Source: Rhodobacteraceae bacterium MED-G08 (GTDB lineage: Bacteria; Pseudomonadota; Alphaproteobacteria; Rhodobacterales; Rhodobacteraceae). Taken from it: DNA of 64,000 nt. Each line of letters starts with the position of its first letter. Position 1 is the stretch's first letter. Positions 28,326-37,223 of this stretch are shown here, piece after piece. The notes under the pieces were generated by a model. That model was not told the origin of the DNA. It made no database searches and worked only from the letters and a program-made list of their open reading frames with translations. The stretch is from assembly GCA_002457055.1 (NCBI GenBank), contig NTKT01000002.1:150856-214855 (forward strand), read 5' to 3'. The position numbers were made by a program, and so were the translations under genes.

Positions 28326-30116
28326 CTAGGCCGCCAAATCCTCACCATCTGAAAATTGCAATCTAGCCAATCTGGCGTATAGGCCACCAGCAGATAGTAA
28401 TTCTTCATGTGTGCCGGTAGCTACAAGTTTGCCCTGGTTCATAACGATTATTTTATCCGCCTTTTTAACCGTCGCCAACCGATGCGCAACAACTAATGTG
28501 GTGCGACTTTTAGAAAGGGACTCAACGGCCCTTTTGACAGCTAGTTCATTTTCAGAGTCTAGTGCACTTGTTGCCTCATCTAAAAGTAAGATCGGAGCAT
28601 CTCTCAAAATTGCTCGAGCAATTGCTATCCGTTGCTTTTGCCCCCCAGAAAGCATTACACCACGCTCACCAACAAATGTCTGATAGGACTCTGGTAAATT
28701 CTTTATAAACTCATGTGCGGATGCTGCTTTAGCAGCAGCTATAACGTCTTCATCAGATGCATCTGGCCGTCCAAACCTGATGTTTTCAATTGCTGACATT
28801 GCAAAAATTATTGGATCTTGAGGGACGACAGCAATATTTTTCCTAAATTTTTCTCTTGCCAGTTCTTTTAAATCAATTCCGTCTATTTTTACACAACCAG
28901 TCATTGGGTCATAAAAGCGTAGTAACAGTTGAAATAGTGTAGACTTTCCCGCACCCGAAGGACCGACAAATGCTACTGTTTCACCAGGTTTAATCTTAAA
29001 ATCGAGTTCGGATAAGGCTGGGCTATCAGGCCTGGACGGGTACCGAAAATTAACTGAATTGAATTCAATTTCCCCCCTTACAGGCACAGTAAACTCTTTA
29101 ATTTTATGAGGGTCTTTTACAAAATCTCGTAAATTAAGAAGTTCTACCAGCCGCTCTGTAGCACCAGCTGCCCTTTGTAGTTCTCCCAGAATTTCTGACA
29201 AAGCGGCAACGGCTCCAGCAACCATTACAGCGTAGATTACAAATTGCACCAAAACACCCGTCGATATAACGCCTAGTCTAACATCTCGAGCACCAATCCA
29301 TAAAACTCCAACAATTCCAGAAAATACAAAAAATATGACAATTGCGGTCATCCAGGCTCTTGTAGAAATTCTCTTTCGTGCCGAACGATAGGCTTTTTCA
29401 CTCACATCGTTAAAAGCATTAATACTGAGGTTTTCATGTGTATAAGCTTGAATTGTTTGTACGGCTCCCAACGACTCTGATGCATTTCCTGAAGAAGATG
29501 CGATCCAATCTTGATTTTCGCGGCTCAACCTTCTTAGCTTTCTGCCCAAAGTGAGTATTGGAATTACAACAGCCGGGACTATAAGAAGGACCAAGCTGGT
29601 TAATTTGACAGAAGTGACAAGCATAAGCGCAAGTCCACCTGCGAAAATCAAAATGTTCCTCAGCGCGACAGAGATGGAAGATCCTATAACTGACAGAATA
29701 AGAGTCGTGTCAGTAGTTATTCTGCTAATTACCTCACCTGTCATTATTGTCTCGTAGAACTGGGGACTCATTTTGAGAACTCGCTCAAATATGGTTTCCC
29801 TTATATCGGTAACCACGCGTTCACCTAATTTTGTGACAAGCGCATATCGTATTGCTGTGCCCGCTGCCAATAATGCTGCTACTACTAAAATTGCAACGAA
29901 GTATAAATCTAGCATACTTTCGTTTCCATTATTAAATGTATCGACTACTCTCCGTACCGCTAATGGCAGGACCAATGATAAACCAGCGGTTAGAATAAGC
30001 GCCAGACAAGCCGCTGCTATTAATCCTTTGTAAGGAATTAAAAACGGTAAAAGACCTGACAACGCACCTAATTCTTTTGATGGTTTTCTTTCTTTTGATC
30101 TCGCAGCGTGCGACAT
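28326..30116 (-). CDS. ABC exporter, fused permease-ATPase (MsbA-like)
   Basis: A 596-residue half-transporter. Six membrane helices lie in residues 30-330, with the first as LIAAACLALILTAGLSLVLPL. A nucleotide-binding domain follows: Walker A GPSGAGKST, signature LSGGQKQRIAIARA, Walker B ILLLDEATSALD and the H-loop VAHRLATV. It probably works as a homodimer exporting lipids or a hydrophobic compound; the substrate is unknown. It lies about 110 bases upstream of the acyl-CoA synthetase on the same strand, so the two may form one unit. Confidence 0.92.
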   Translation of the reverse strand: MSHAARSKERKPSKELGALSGLLPFLIPYKGLIAAACLALILTAGLSLVLPLAVRRVVDTFNNGNESMLDLYFVAILVVAALLAAGTAIRYALVTKLGERVVTDIRETIFERVLKMSPQFYETIMTGEVISRITTDTTLILSVIGSSISVALRNILIFAGGLALMLVTSVKLTSLVLLIVPAVVIPILTLGRKLRRLSRENQDWIASSSGNASESLGAVQTIQAYTHENLSINAFNDVSEKAYRSARKRISTRAWMTAIVIFFVFSGIVGVLWIGARDVRLGVISTGVLVQFVIYAVMVAGAVAALSEILGELQRAAGATERLVELLNLRDFVKDPHKIKEFTVPVRGEIEFNSVNFRYPSRPDSPALSELDFKIKPGETVAFVGPSGAGKSTLFQLLLRFYDPMTGCVKIDGIDLKELAREKFRKNIAVVPQDPIIFAMSAIENIRFGRPDASDEDVIAAAKAASAHEFIKNLPESYQTFVGERGVMLSGGQKQRIAIARAILRDAPILLLDEATSALDSENELAVKRAVESLSKSRTTLVVAHRLATVKKADKIIVMNQGKLVATGTHEELLSAGGLYARLARLQFSDGEDLAA

Positions 30117-30419
30117 TCCCTCTCCGTGTTTTTCGTCGTGGCTTGATTAAGAACGGCGAAACTAACAGACGTCAAGCTGCGGAGTAAAGATTTATTTACT
30201 AAAAAATATTTTTGCATAAACAAAAAATTTTAAATGATGAACAAGTAGGTTTAGCTGGCGCCCTTAAGGTATTGAATTACTTTAATTATTTTATTATCAC
30301 TGTACAAAAATCGTTTTACCAACATGAATATTGAGCTTAATAAAAAACTCTTAAGTAGCTAACTAATAAAGTTGCCATATAAAAAATTGTCACTCATTAA
30401 CTTAGTCTAATTGTTAACT
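30117..30419. other. Gene-free, AT-rich stretch
   Basis: About 300 bases upstream of the ABC exporter gene. I see no credible coding frame, tRNA or terminator in it. It presumably contains the leftward promoter of the exporter, but no clear -35/-10 pair stands out. Confidence 0.5.
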
Positions 30420-30623
30420 TCAGTGCTTATAACCTTCCAAGTATAAGTTGTTCAAAAGCCTTGCATGAGTGGAAGTTTTTTCCCAATTAACTATCTCTTC
30501 AAACTTTTCCTGGTTTCGTAAAAGCTCAATCTCACTGCACGATAAGCTGTAAGGGTTATTTTCAAACCGTTTTTTGAGAACCATATCATTCCAAATAGTT
30601 TCTATGAGCTTTTTATCATCCAT
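30420..30623 (-). CDS. Small hypothetical protein
   Basis: A 67-residue open frame from ATG 30623. The predicted protein is hydrophilic and mostly helical, with many Glu, Asn and Lys, and no signal peptide, membrane helix or Cys. I recognise no family. It has no clear Shine-Dalgarno and stands alone between gene-free stretches. Its amino-acid composition is protein-like, so it could be real, but it could equally be chance. Confidence 0.35.
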   Translation of the reverse strand: MDDKKLIETIWNDMVLKKRFENNPYSLSCSEIELLRNQEKFEEIVNWEKTSTHARLLNNLYLEGYKH

Positions 30624-30747
30624 AGATACTGAAACGACAATTGGGTATTTTTTTTTAGAAAAGCATGCAATTTAATTTCTTAAACTTTTTACTAACTCAA
30701 AAAAAATGATAGTGCTGATCCATATGTGGCCAAAGAAAGTAGGGAGT

Positions 30748-30814
30748 GGCGAGTCTACAATCGTTGTTGCCTCCCAATACGACAACCATCGGACTCGCCC
30801 CAGTTCTTAAGAAC
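30748..30814. other. Long imperfect hairpin plus 12-base palindrome, possible small RNA
   Basis: The 330-base gap 30624-30953 has no coding frame I can support. It contains GGCGAGTC (30748-30755) paired perfectly with GACTCGCC (30792-30799). Inside, a second run of about ten pairs closes a 14-base loop, with one mismatch and one G-U if read on the minus strand. The loop holds CCTCCC on the plus strand, an anti-Shine-Dalgarno-like sequence. GTTCTTAAGAAC (30803-30814), a perfect palindrome, follows. No T-run terminates it. I do not recognise a known RNA family. Confidence 0.4.
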
Positions 30815-30953
30815 ATAGTCGACGGAAACATGAGTCACTGTTTGCTGTCAATATAATCTAATGAATAGTGACAGTCCGCCACACTTTTATCTACATACAA
30901 AAATTTGTCTTTAACGATTTTTTTGAATTTAATGCCGTAGTGTGATGGTTTTT

Positions 30954-31027
30954 TGGAGCGGGTAGCGGGAATCGAACCCGCACCTTAAGCTTGGAAGGCT
31001 CTTATGATACCATTTCACCATACCCGC
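30954..31027 (-). tRNA. tRNA-Gly (anticodon TCC)
   Basis: Read leftward, the 7-bp acceptor stem GCGGGTA (31027-31021) pairs with TACCCGC (30964-30958). The anticodon loop CTTCCAA carries TCC, and the T arm has GCGGGTTCGATTCCCGC. Discriminator T is followed by an encoded CCA (30956-30954). The anticodon stem has one mismatch at its outer end. Confidence 0.95.
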
Positions 31028-31108
31028 ATCGTGCCTGTTACTTAGTACGGTCAAAATTTAGCGTCAAGCATATAACAATGGTAAATTATATTTTCACTGA
31101 GGCGGTGA

Positions 31109-31749
31109 TCATATAGGCGCATTTGTTGATTTTATTTCATTAGTAACATTGAGCACTTCCAGTTCGATGTGTGAAGGGGTTTTCATAAGTTTAGCCGCTT
31201 TGACACCCTGCCCTTCACCGAGCCAGACAGCCCAGTCACACGGATTTATTAAAAGTGGCATACGATTATGGATCCCTGATATTTGCTCTGAGGCAGGTAC
31301 AGTTATGATCGTACACGTCGGGATTCTATCTTCCCGATCATCCGAAAATTGCCAAATTCCAGCAAAGATCATTTGCTGCCTATCTGATCTCCTAACATAA
31401 AAAGGTTTACTCTTTGAGCCCACTTTTTTTTCCACTCGTAGAAGCCATCCGCTGGTATTAAACATCTCCTTTTACGGCAAGCTTCTCTAAACGCAGGTTT
31501 TTCAGCAAGAGTTTCTGCTCGAGCATTGAATAGTAATGGCCCATCTGCAACCGATTTGTACCAATGTGGCACAAAACCCCAGCGCATCTGTCCTAATTTT
31601 CTCTTACCCGAATTGCTGACGAGCACACTAATGTTTTCAGAAGGGCATATGTTAAAATTGGGCGCCGAGACCAAACTTTTTGCCATTTTCGCGTTAAAAA
31701 TTTCAGCAGTTGCTTTTAATGGTGTTTCTAATACAAATCTACCGCACAC
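31109..31749 (-). pseudogene. SRAP-family (YedK/HMCES) abasic-site protein, frameshifted
   Basis: SRAP proteins shield abasic sites in single-stranded DNA by a covalent thiazolidine link through Cys2. The 5' frame (ending 31369) encodes MCGRFVLET with Cys2, NARAETLAEKPAFREA and the ADGFYEWK active-site Glu. The frame then breaks. The next frame carries KPFYVRRSD, the catalytic HNRMP His and the rest of the domain. The break coincides with a run of eight A (plus-strand T, 31424-31431). Nine A would restore one continuous frame of about 213 residues. Either an assembly error, a recent mutation or slippage-rescued expression explains it. Confidence 0.85.
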
Positions 31750-31794
31750 TGTATTATTCTACCTTCAAATTTAAATAAGCGACATAGGGGTATA

Positions 31795-32556
31795 ATGCTT
31801 AATTATATACACTACCCATCTACGCAATCTAATAAAACCCCACTTTTGATTGTGCATGGATTATATGGTTCAGCACGAAATTGGGGTGTAATTTCGAAAA
31901 GACTGTCAGATGAAAGAGAAGTTTTTGCCATCGACCAACGTAACCATGGTGACAGTCGATGGTGCGAAACCCAAAGTTACTTCGACATGGCTGGAGATCT
32001 TCAAGAATTTCTTAAACACTTTGGATCGATGGCTGTTTTAGGTCATTCGATGGGTGGAAAAGCGGCAATGGTACTCTCAATATTGGATTCAAACCTAGTA
32101 GAGAAACTCATTATCGCTGACATAGCACCCGTTAGCTATTCACACGATAATACTCAGTACATTAGTGCAATGAAAAAAGTTCAGTTAGATAGATTAGCCA
32201 CCAGAACAGATGCCATAATACAGTTAGCAGAAAGTGTTCCAGAGCCAGAGTTGCGGAGCTTTTTTGCCCAATCAATTGATATAAAAAATAAAAGATGGAA
32301 ACTTAATTTAGATGTGCTCGAGCGTGAAATGGAAAAAATAATTTCTTTTCCTCAGCTGCCAGGACAATACGAAAAAGCTTCACTTTTTTTATCTGGAGCA
32401 TTAAGTAACTATCTACAAATTACACATCGACCTAGTATAAAAAAACTATTTCCTAGAGCAAAGTTTGCCAAAATACCAAATGCCGGGCACTGGCTTCATG
32501 CAGAAAAACCACGTGAATTTGAAGCTGCTGTTAGAACTTTTTTAAGTGATTTTTAA
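31795..32556 (+). CDS. Alpha/beta-fold hydrolase (YbfF-like esterase)
   Basis: A 253-residue cytoplasmic hydrolase. The oxyanion segment is VHGLYGSARNW, the nucleophile elbow GHSMGGKAAM, and the catalytic His is in AGHWLHAEKP near the C terminus. The IDQRNHGDS loop before the elbow is typical of YbfF/ABHD11 esterases. Substrate unknown. AGGGG lies upstream of ATG 31795. Divergent from the frameshifted SRAP gene, with about 45 bases between starts. Confidence 0.87.
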   Translation: MLNYIHYPSTQSNKTPLLIVHGLYGSARNWGVISKRLSDEREVFAIDQRNHGDSRWCETQSYFDMAGDLQEFLKHFGSMAVLGHSMGGKAAMVLSILDSNLVEKLIIADIAPVSYSHDNTQYISAMKKVQLDRLATRTDAIIQLAESVPEPELRSFFAQSIDIKNKRWKLNLDVLEREMEKIISFPQLPGQYEKASLFLSGALSNYLQITHRPSIKKLFPRAKFAKIPNAGHWLHAEKPREFEAAVRTFLSDF

Positions 32557-32650
32557 CAGTAACTTTATTTTTTAAATATCGTGCAATATTGGTCAAGAAT
32601 TTATAAAAAAGAACCTTGACCAAAGCCTAATTTAAACTCATATCGGAAAT

Positions 32651-34450
32651 ATGACAAACCTCGCAAATATAAGAAACTTTTCGATAGTGGCTCATATCGA
32701 TCATGGCAAATCTACTTTGGCCGATCGATTAATTCAAACGACTTCAACTGTGTCGGATCGGGATATGAAAGAGCAACTTCTCGATAGCATGGACATTGAA
32801 CGCGAACGTGGGATTACAATTAAAGCCAATACAGTTAGAATTGATTATATTGCCAAAGATGGTGAAAAATATGTTCTTAACCTGATAGATACTCCAGGTC
32901 ACGTAGACTTTGCCTACGAAGTAAGCAGGTCAATGAGAGCTGTTGAAGGGTCGCTTTTGGTAGTGGATAGCACACAAGGGGTTGAGGCACAAACACTGGC
33001 AAACGTTTATCAAGCAATCGACGCCGATCATGAAATAGTACCTGTTCTGAATAAAATTGATTTACCCGCCTCAGATTGTGACAGAGTAGCTGAGCAAATT
33101 GAGGATGTTATCGGTTTGGATGCTAGCGAAGCGATCGAAGTCAGTGCGAAATCAGGTATCGGTATTGGTGAAACGTTGGAAGCCATTGTTAATAAGTTGC
33201 CTGCACCAACCGGAGATGTTGACGCACCACTTAAGGCAATGCTGGTCGATAGCTGGTACGATGCTTACCTGGGAGTAGTAGTCTTAGTAAGAATAATGGA
33301 CGGTAAGATGCAAAAGGGTGATCGCGTCAAAATGATGTCTAACGGAACCCTCCACACTATCGATAGAATTGGTGTATTTAAACCACAGATGGAAAATGTT
33401 GATTGTCTCTACCCGGGCGAAATAGGGTTTATTACTGCATCAATTAAACAGGTTCGAGATACTAGAGTTGGCGACACGATCACGCACGACAAACGGGGAA
33501 CAGATACCGCGTTGCCTGGATTTAAACCAAGTCAGCCAGTAGTTTTTTGTGGTTTATTTCCTGTTGACAGTTCCCAGTTTGAAGATTTACGGGATGCAAT
33601 CGAAAAACTGGCACTAAACGATGCATCATTTAGCTCTGAAATGGAAACATCCGCTGCATTAGGCTTTGGATTTCGTTGTGGATTTCTAGGACTACTTCAC
33701 CTTGAGGTAATAAGAGACCGTATTGAGCGAGAGTATGATATAGACTTGATTACTACTGCTCCAAGCGTAATTTACCATGTCTATTCTCGTGATGGAGAAA
33801 TGATTGAGCTGCACAATCCTGCTGATATGCCTGATTTGTCAAAGGTGGATCATTTAGAAGAACCGAGGATAAAAGCGACAATATTGGTACCAGATGATTA
33901 TTTGGGAGACGTGCTTAAACTTTGCCAGGATCGTAGAGGGATTCAAGAAGATTTAACCTACGCCGGCTCTCGTGCGATGGTTGTATATGACTTGCCGTTA
34001 AATGAGGTGGTGTTTGATTTCTACGATCGCTTGAAATCAGTTACTAAAGGCTATGCTTCATTTGATTATCAAATGACCGGGTATAGAACAGATAATTTGG
34101 TCAAGATGCAGATTTTGGTAAACGAAGAACCAGTCGACGCACTATCAGTAATGGTACACAGGGACCGGTCAGAAGTTAGAGGCCGTGCCATGTGTGAAAA
34201 ACTAAAAGACCTTATACCTCGCCATATGTTTAAGATACCTATTCAGGCGGCTATAGGCGGTAAAGTAATAGCGCGCGAGACCCTGGCAGCTTTGAGAAAA
34301 GATGTAACTGCAAAATGTTATGGCGGTGATGCTACCAGAAAGAGGAAGCTCCTGGACAAACAGAAGGCTGGAAAGAAAAAAATGCGTCAATTTGGTAAAG
34401 TAGATATTCCACAAGAGGCCTTCATATCAGCCCTTAAAATGGACGGATAA
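32651..34450 (+). CDS. lepA: Elongation factor 4
   Basis: Ribosome-binding GTPase that back-translocates or remodels stalled ribosomes. G1 is [10 protein letters not shown]3 DTPGH and G4 NKID. The EF-G-like domains follow, then the LepA-specific C-terminal domain with [21 protein letters not shown]. At 599 residues the length is standard. The gene is rightward and is followed 17 bases later by a cytochrome b561 gene. Confidence 0.97.
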   Translation: MTNLANIRNFSIVAHIDHGKSTLADRLIQTTSTVSDRDMKEQLLDSMDIERERGITIKANTVRIDYIAKDGEKYVLNLIDTPGHVDFAYEVSRSMRAVEGSLLVVDSTQGVEAQTLANVYQAIDADHEIVPVLNKIDLPASDCDRVAEQIEDVIGLDASEAIEVSAKSGIGIGETLEAIVNKLPAPTGDVDAPLKAMLVDSWYDAYLGVVVLVRIMDGKMQKGDRVKMMSNGTLHTIDRIGVFKPQMENVDCLYPGEIGFITASIKQVRDTRVGDTITHDKRGTDTALPGFKPSQPVVFCGLFPVDSSQFEDLRDAIEKLALNDASFSSEMETSAALGFGFRCGFLGLLHLEVIRDRIEREYDIDLITTAPSVIYHVYSRDGEMIELHNPADMPDLSKVDHLEEPRIKATILVPDDYLGDVLKLCQDRRGIQEDLTYAGSRAMVVYDLPLNEVVFDFYDRLKSVTKGYASFDYQMTGYRTDNLVKMQILVNEEPVDALSVMVHRDRSEVRGRAMCEKLKDLIPRHMFKIPIQAAIGGKVIARETLAALRKDVTAKCYGGDATRKRKLLDKQKAGKKKMRQFGKVDIPQEAFISALKMDG

Positions 34451-34467
34451 ATTTAAGGAGTATGTAA

Positions 34468-34953
34468 TTGGATGGAAAATATTCAAATAGCCAAATAATA
34501 CTACATTGGCTTGTGGTTATCCTGATCGTACCACAATTTTTATTCTCTCACAAAATCTCGAAATCTTTGGAAGCAAGATTTAACGGGTACGAAGTCCTGG
34601 AAAGCCCTTTAATCTCGCTTCATATCTTAACAGGATTTGTTATTTTTTGCTTGGCATGTGCGCGTCTTATTCAGCGTTTTGACAACTCTAACCACCGTGA
34701 AGATAATAAAATCAATTATGTAGGCAAGATTATTAAGCACTTAAATCATTATACTCTATATTTTTTGTTGCTTGCCCTCCCAATCACGGGAGCAATGGGA
34801 TGGTTCAGAGGTATCGAAGCTTTTGCAAACTTGCATGTTATGCTTAAATCAATTTTTTTACTTTTAGTTGCTCTGCACCTTACAAGTACTGTCTATCAAC
34901 AACTATTTTTAAAAAATAATGTTTTGGGAAGCATGCTTTTAGGAAGAAAATGA
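34468..34953 (+). CDS. Cytochrome b561-type membrane protein
   Basis: A 161-residue membrane protein with four hydrophobic helices and His residues suited to haem b: His13 (ILHWLVV), His in SLHILTGF, HLNHYTLYF, and two in the last helices (LHVML and ALHL). This is the bacterial CybB-like family, which moves electrons from quinol. The start is TTG 34468 with AAGGAG 7 bases upstream, better than any ATG option. It follows lepA closely and may be read through from it. Confidence 0.82.
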   Translation: MDGKYSNSQIILHWLVVILIVPQFLFSHKISKSLEARFNGYEVLESPLISLHILTGFVIFCLACARLIQRFDNSNHREDNKINYVGKIIKHLNHYTLYFLLLALPITGAMGWFRGIEAFANLHVMLKSIFLLLVALHLTSTVYQQLFLKNNVLGSMLLGRK

Positions 34954-35027
34954 ATATTAAATTTAACTTTATATGTATTTCATCAATTTTTTTGATGTAA
35001 GACAGACCTGTAAACTATATTTTGGTG

Positions 35028-35104
35028 GTACCGCCTCCCCGGCTTGAACGGGGGACCTCTGGATCCACAATCCAGCGCTCTAACCAACTGAGCTAAGGCG
35101 GCAC
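35028..35104 (-). tRNA. tRNA-His (anticodon GTG)
   Basis: Read leftward, acceptor TGCCGCC pairs with GGCGGTA (35035-35029), with a G (35104) as the extra 5' nucleotide opposite C73 (35028), the tRNA-His hallmark. The anticodon loop TTGTGGA carries GTG. The D arm AGCTCAGTTGG and T loop TTCAAGC are normal. CCA is not cleanly encoded after C73, so it would be added by the CCA enzyme. Confidence 0.94.
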
Positions 35105-35254
35105 TAATCTGGGATCTATCGCTCAAAAACTCTAATTGCAAGTAATTTAAATATATTTCTTAGCCATGAAAGTTACGGTCATTATGTTTGCTTAGAGCTT
35201 ATTTTGAAGGTAACTATCGTGTAAGTTTTAAAACCAGCACAAAAGGAAATACTT

Positions 35255-35455
35255 ATGGGGATTGATACGGAATCCAATGTTGAAGCTAGTCTGCAAATAG
35301 GGCCAACGGAAAAGGGAATGGTACGCCTTTATGTATCGAATAACTCCATAGAAATACCGATGGATTTTGAGCCTGACGAAGCGAGAGAAATCGCTGACGA
35401 AATTTTATCTGCAGCCAAAGTTGCTGCTGAACTTGTAGACACAAAAAGAAGTTAA
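35255..35455 (+). CDS. Small conserved-looking acidic protein
   Basis: A 66-residue protein with a beta-rich middle (GMVRLYVSNNSIEIPMDF) and an acidic helical C terminus. It resembles a short domain-of-unknown-function family I have seen in Rhodobacterales (possibly DUF6324), but I am not certain of that name. AAAGGAAAT precedes ATG 35255, which supports translation. Its stop lies one base from that of convergent mmcB. No function can be assigned. Confidence 0.65.
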   Translation: MGIDTESNVEASLQIGPTEKGMVRLYVSNNSIEIPMDFEPDEAREIADEILSAAKVAAELVDTKRS

Positions 35456-35456
35456 C

Positions 35457-35900
35457 TTAATAGCCATACGGAAAATCTGGATCACGGAAAGATCTCAGAC
35501 GTAACGCTGCATCTCGCCCAAACTTGTGAATTATTTTCTTCCTGCGGGCAGCACTAAGTGGACTCTCTTCAGGAATTCGTAGTATCTCAGCGTCAAACGC
35601 ATCAGCCACGATCAAGCCACCCTCATCCGGGAGTATATTTGTTGGAAACTGCATATCTACAGCCCAGAAGAAACTATCACAATAATCTAAGTACCCTTGC
35701 CATTTCTTATCAGCCATAAAGTCAGCACGTCCTGACTTGCATTCGATAATCCAAATTTCACTTTTTGGTCCAATCGCCATTAAATCCACACGTAATCCGC
35801 GAGTTGGAACAAACTCCTCTAAAGAAGCAAAATTCAACCTTGCCAAATGCCTAGCAACCCCCCGCGCAATTCTTTGACCTGATGAATTAAAATCCGCCAT
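35457..35900 (-). CDS. mmcB: MmcB-family DNA repair protein
   Basis: A 147-residue alphaproteobacterial protein (PF06319 type). Homologues in Caulobacter contribute to DNA-damage tolerance. The core looks like a small PD-(D/E)XK-type fold: LRVDLMAIGPKSEIWIIECKSGRADFMADKKW is split across the Asp (VDLM) and Glu-x-Lys (IECKSG) catalytic-like residues. The C-terminal YGY end and RKKIIHKFGRDAALRLR helix are family-typical. The ATG at 35900 is clear. The nuclease activity itself is inference from the motif. Confidence 0.82.
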   Translation of the reverse strand: MADFNSSGQRIARGVARHLARLNFASLEEFVPTRGLRVDLMAIGPKSEIWIIECKSGRADFMADKKWQGYLDYCDSFFWAVDMQFPTNILPDEGGLIVADAFDAEILRIPEESPLSAARRKKIIHKFGRDAALRLRSFRDPDFPYGY

Positions 35901-36001
35901 TATCTCTTATTTGGAAAAACAATTAGGCTGCCCTACTATATTATATCTTGCTTATTTTAAATGCCACTTGCAAAATATTATTTGACGGATTACCTAACCG
36001 C

Positions 36002-36144
36002 TGGTGGGTTACTGTTCAACTCGTCTCAGGTTGCATTCCGGTGGCCTTAAGCAATTCCGAGGGAGCTGGCTCTGTTTGAATCTTGGTTCATTTACCTGGC
36101 GCCCACCTGTAAAAACAGGTCCTCGGGAATGAGATAACCCGACG
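36002..36144 (+). ncRNA. ssrS: 6S RNA (RNA polymerase-binding), candidate
   Basis: The gap 35901-36214 is occupied mostly by this RNA. A closing stem GGGTTA (36006-36011) with TAACCC (36135-36140) encloses a long rod. GTGGCCTTAAGCAATTCC, TTGGTTCATTTACCTGG and a hairpin ACCTGT-AAAA-ACAGGT (36105-36120) followed by CCTCGGG match my memory of alphaproteobacterial 6S RNA. TTGCAA, a 17-base spacer and TACCTA just upstream could be its promoter. GCTTT-AACT-AAAGC followed by T's (36163 onward) could be a weak terminator. Ends are approximate. Confidence 0.8.
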
Positions 36145-36214
36145 GTTGCTATGGGGCCCACTGCTTTAACTAAAGCTTTTAATAGATTGACAAATAATCA
36201 TTATTTAAATCAGC

Positions 36215-36694
36215 TTAAAAATCAGCTGGATTTGCATCCTTCGCCATGAAATCTAGAACTGCATTTACAAATTTTGTTTCTTTACCATCCGGATAAAACG
36301 CCTCAGATATAGTTAAATATTCAGAAATTATTACCTTTGACGGCGTATCTGAACCTTTCATTTCAGCCCCTGCTACTCGGAACAAAGCTCTCAGAGTTGG
36401 ATCAATTCTATCAATCGGCCACTTATCGACCAGAGCCTTATCAGTCATCTGATCAATAGCCGCTTGGAATTTAACTGCATTTGAAACTAAATTTTTAAAA
36501 AGCTTCTGATTTCCATCAATAAATCTTAGATCCTGATCATTATCGCCAAAACGAAACTCTAAAAACTCCTCGCAGACCCTATCTACAGAGACTGAAGAAT
36601 GTTCCATTTGAAAGAGAGCTTGCACGGCATAAAGCCGGCTCATTGACTTCATTTTTCTACTTTGGTTTCCCGAAATTTTACTAGATGCAACCAT
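36215..36694 (-). CDS. nusB: Transcription antitermination factor NusB
   Basis: All-helical RNA-binding protein of 159 residues that binds boxA with NusE in rRNA antitermination. Visible features are the N-terminal RLYAVQALFQME helix, the central KALVDKWPIDRIDPTLRALFRVAGAEM helix pair and the end FVNAVLDFMAK. It lies 16 bases after ribH, the classical ribH-nusB arrangement. The ATG at 36694 is preferred; a later Met (MKSMSRLYA) is possible. Confidence 0.95.
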   Translation of the reverse strand: MVASSKISGNQSRKMKSMSRLYAVQALFQMEHSSVSVDRVCEEFLEFRFGDNDQDLRFIDGNQKLFKNLVSNAVKFQAAIDQMTDKALVDKWPIDRIDPTLRALFRVAGAEMKGSDTPSKVIISEYLTISEAFYPDGKETKFVNAVLDFMAKDANPADF

Positions 36695-36710
36695 TACAAG
36701 TAAGCTAAAT

Positions 36711-37223
36711 TCATGTGTTACCAGAAGATTTAAAGCCTATATCTTTACTCTTTTCCTGCCAAGAAAGACTTAAAGAAAGTAAACTCAAAGCGGCTAGGGC
36801 TGCACCTGCACCCTTATTCAATTTTTTGGGATCAGATCTTTCTTTGGCCTGGTTAATATTCTCAACAGTTAATATCCCATTGCCAATACTTAATCCTTGC
36901 AGACCGAGCATAAGCAAGCCTTTCGAGCTGTCATTGCACACTGTTTCATAATGACTCGTTTCTCCTCTTATTACGCAACCTAACGCCACATACGCGTCAA
37001 AGTCACATAGGCGACTAGCCATTCCAATTGCAGTTGGGACTTCGAGCGCTCCAGGTACGTTAACTATTTCAAACTCAGCGCCAGACGCACTTATTTCTTC
37101 CGTTGCCCCAGCAACCAAATCATCTGCTATTTCTTTATAATATGGAGCCACAACTACCAGAACCTTAACTGGCTTAGTAAACTTTGGACGCTTTATATCG
37201 CTGGCTGGTTCCGATTTTACCAT
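36711..37223 (-). CDS. ribH: 6,7-dimethyl-8-ribityllumazine synthase
   Basis: Condenses the ribityl-pyrimidine with dihydroxybutanone phosphate in riboflavin synthesis. Conserved segments are NVPGALEVPTAI, LGCVIRGETSHYE with the catalytic His, and GILTVENINQAKER. It has 170 residues. An N-terminal 15-residue extension is polar. The ATG overlaps the ribB stop (TAATG), so translation is likely coupled. Confidence 0.96.
   Translation of the reverse strand: MVKSEPASDIKRPKFTKPVKVLVVVAPYYKEIADDLVAGATEEISASGAEFEIVNVPGALEVPTAIGMASRLCDFDAYVALGCVIRGETSHYETVCNDSSKGLLMLGLQGLSIGNGILTVENINQAKERSDPKKLNKGAGAALAALSLLSLSLSWQEKSKDIGFKSSGNT

Noticed and set aside
31109..31749. Two separate small genes (31109-31465 and 31369-31749)
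   Set aside because: They are the two halves of one SRAP protein, joined at an A8 run; together the residues rebuild the family's active site.
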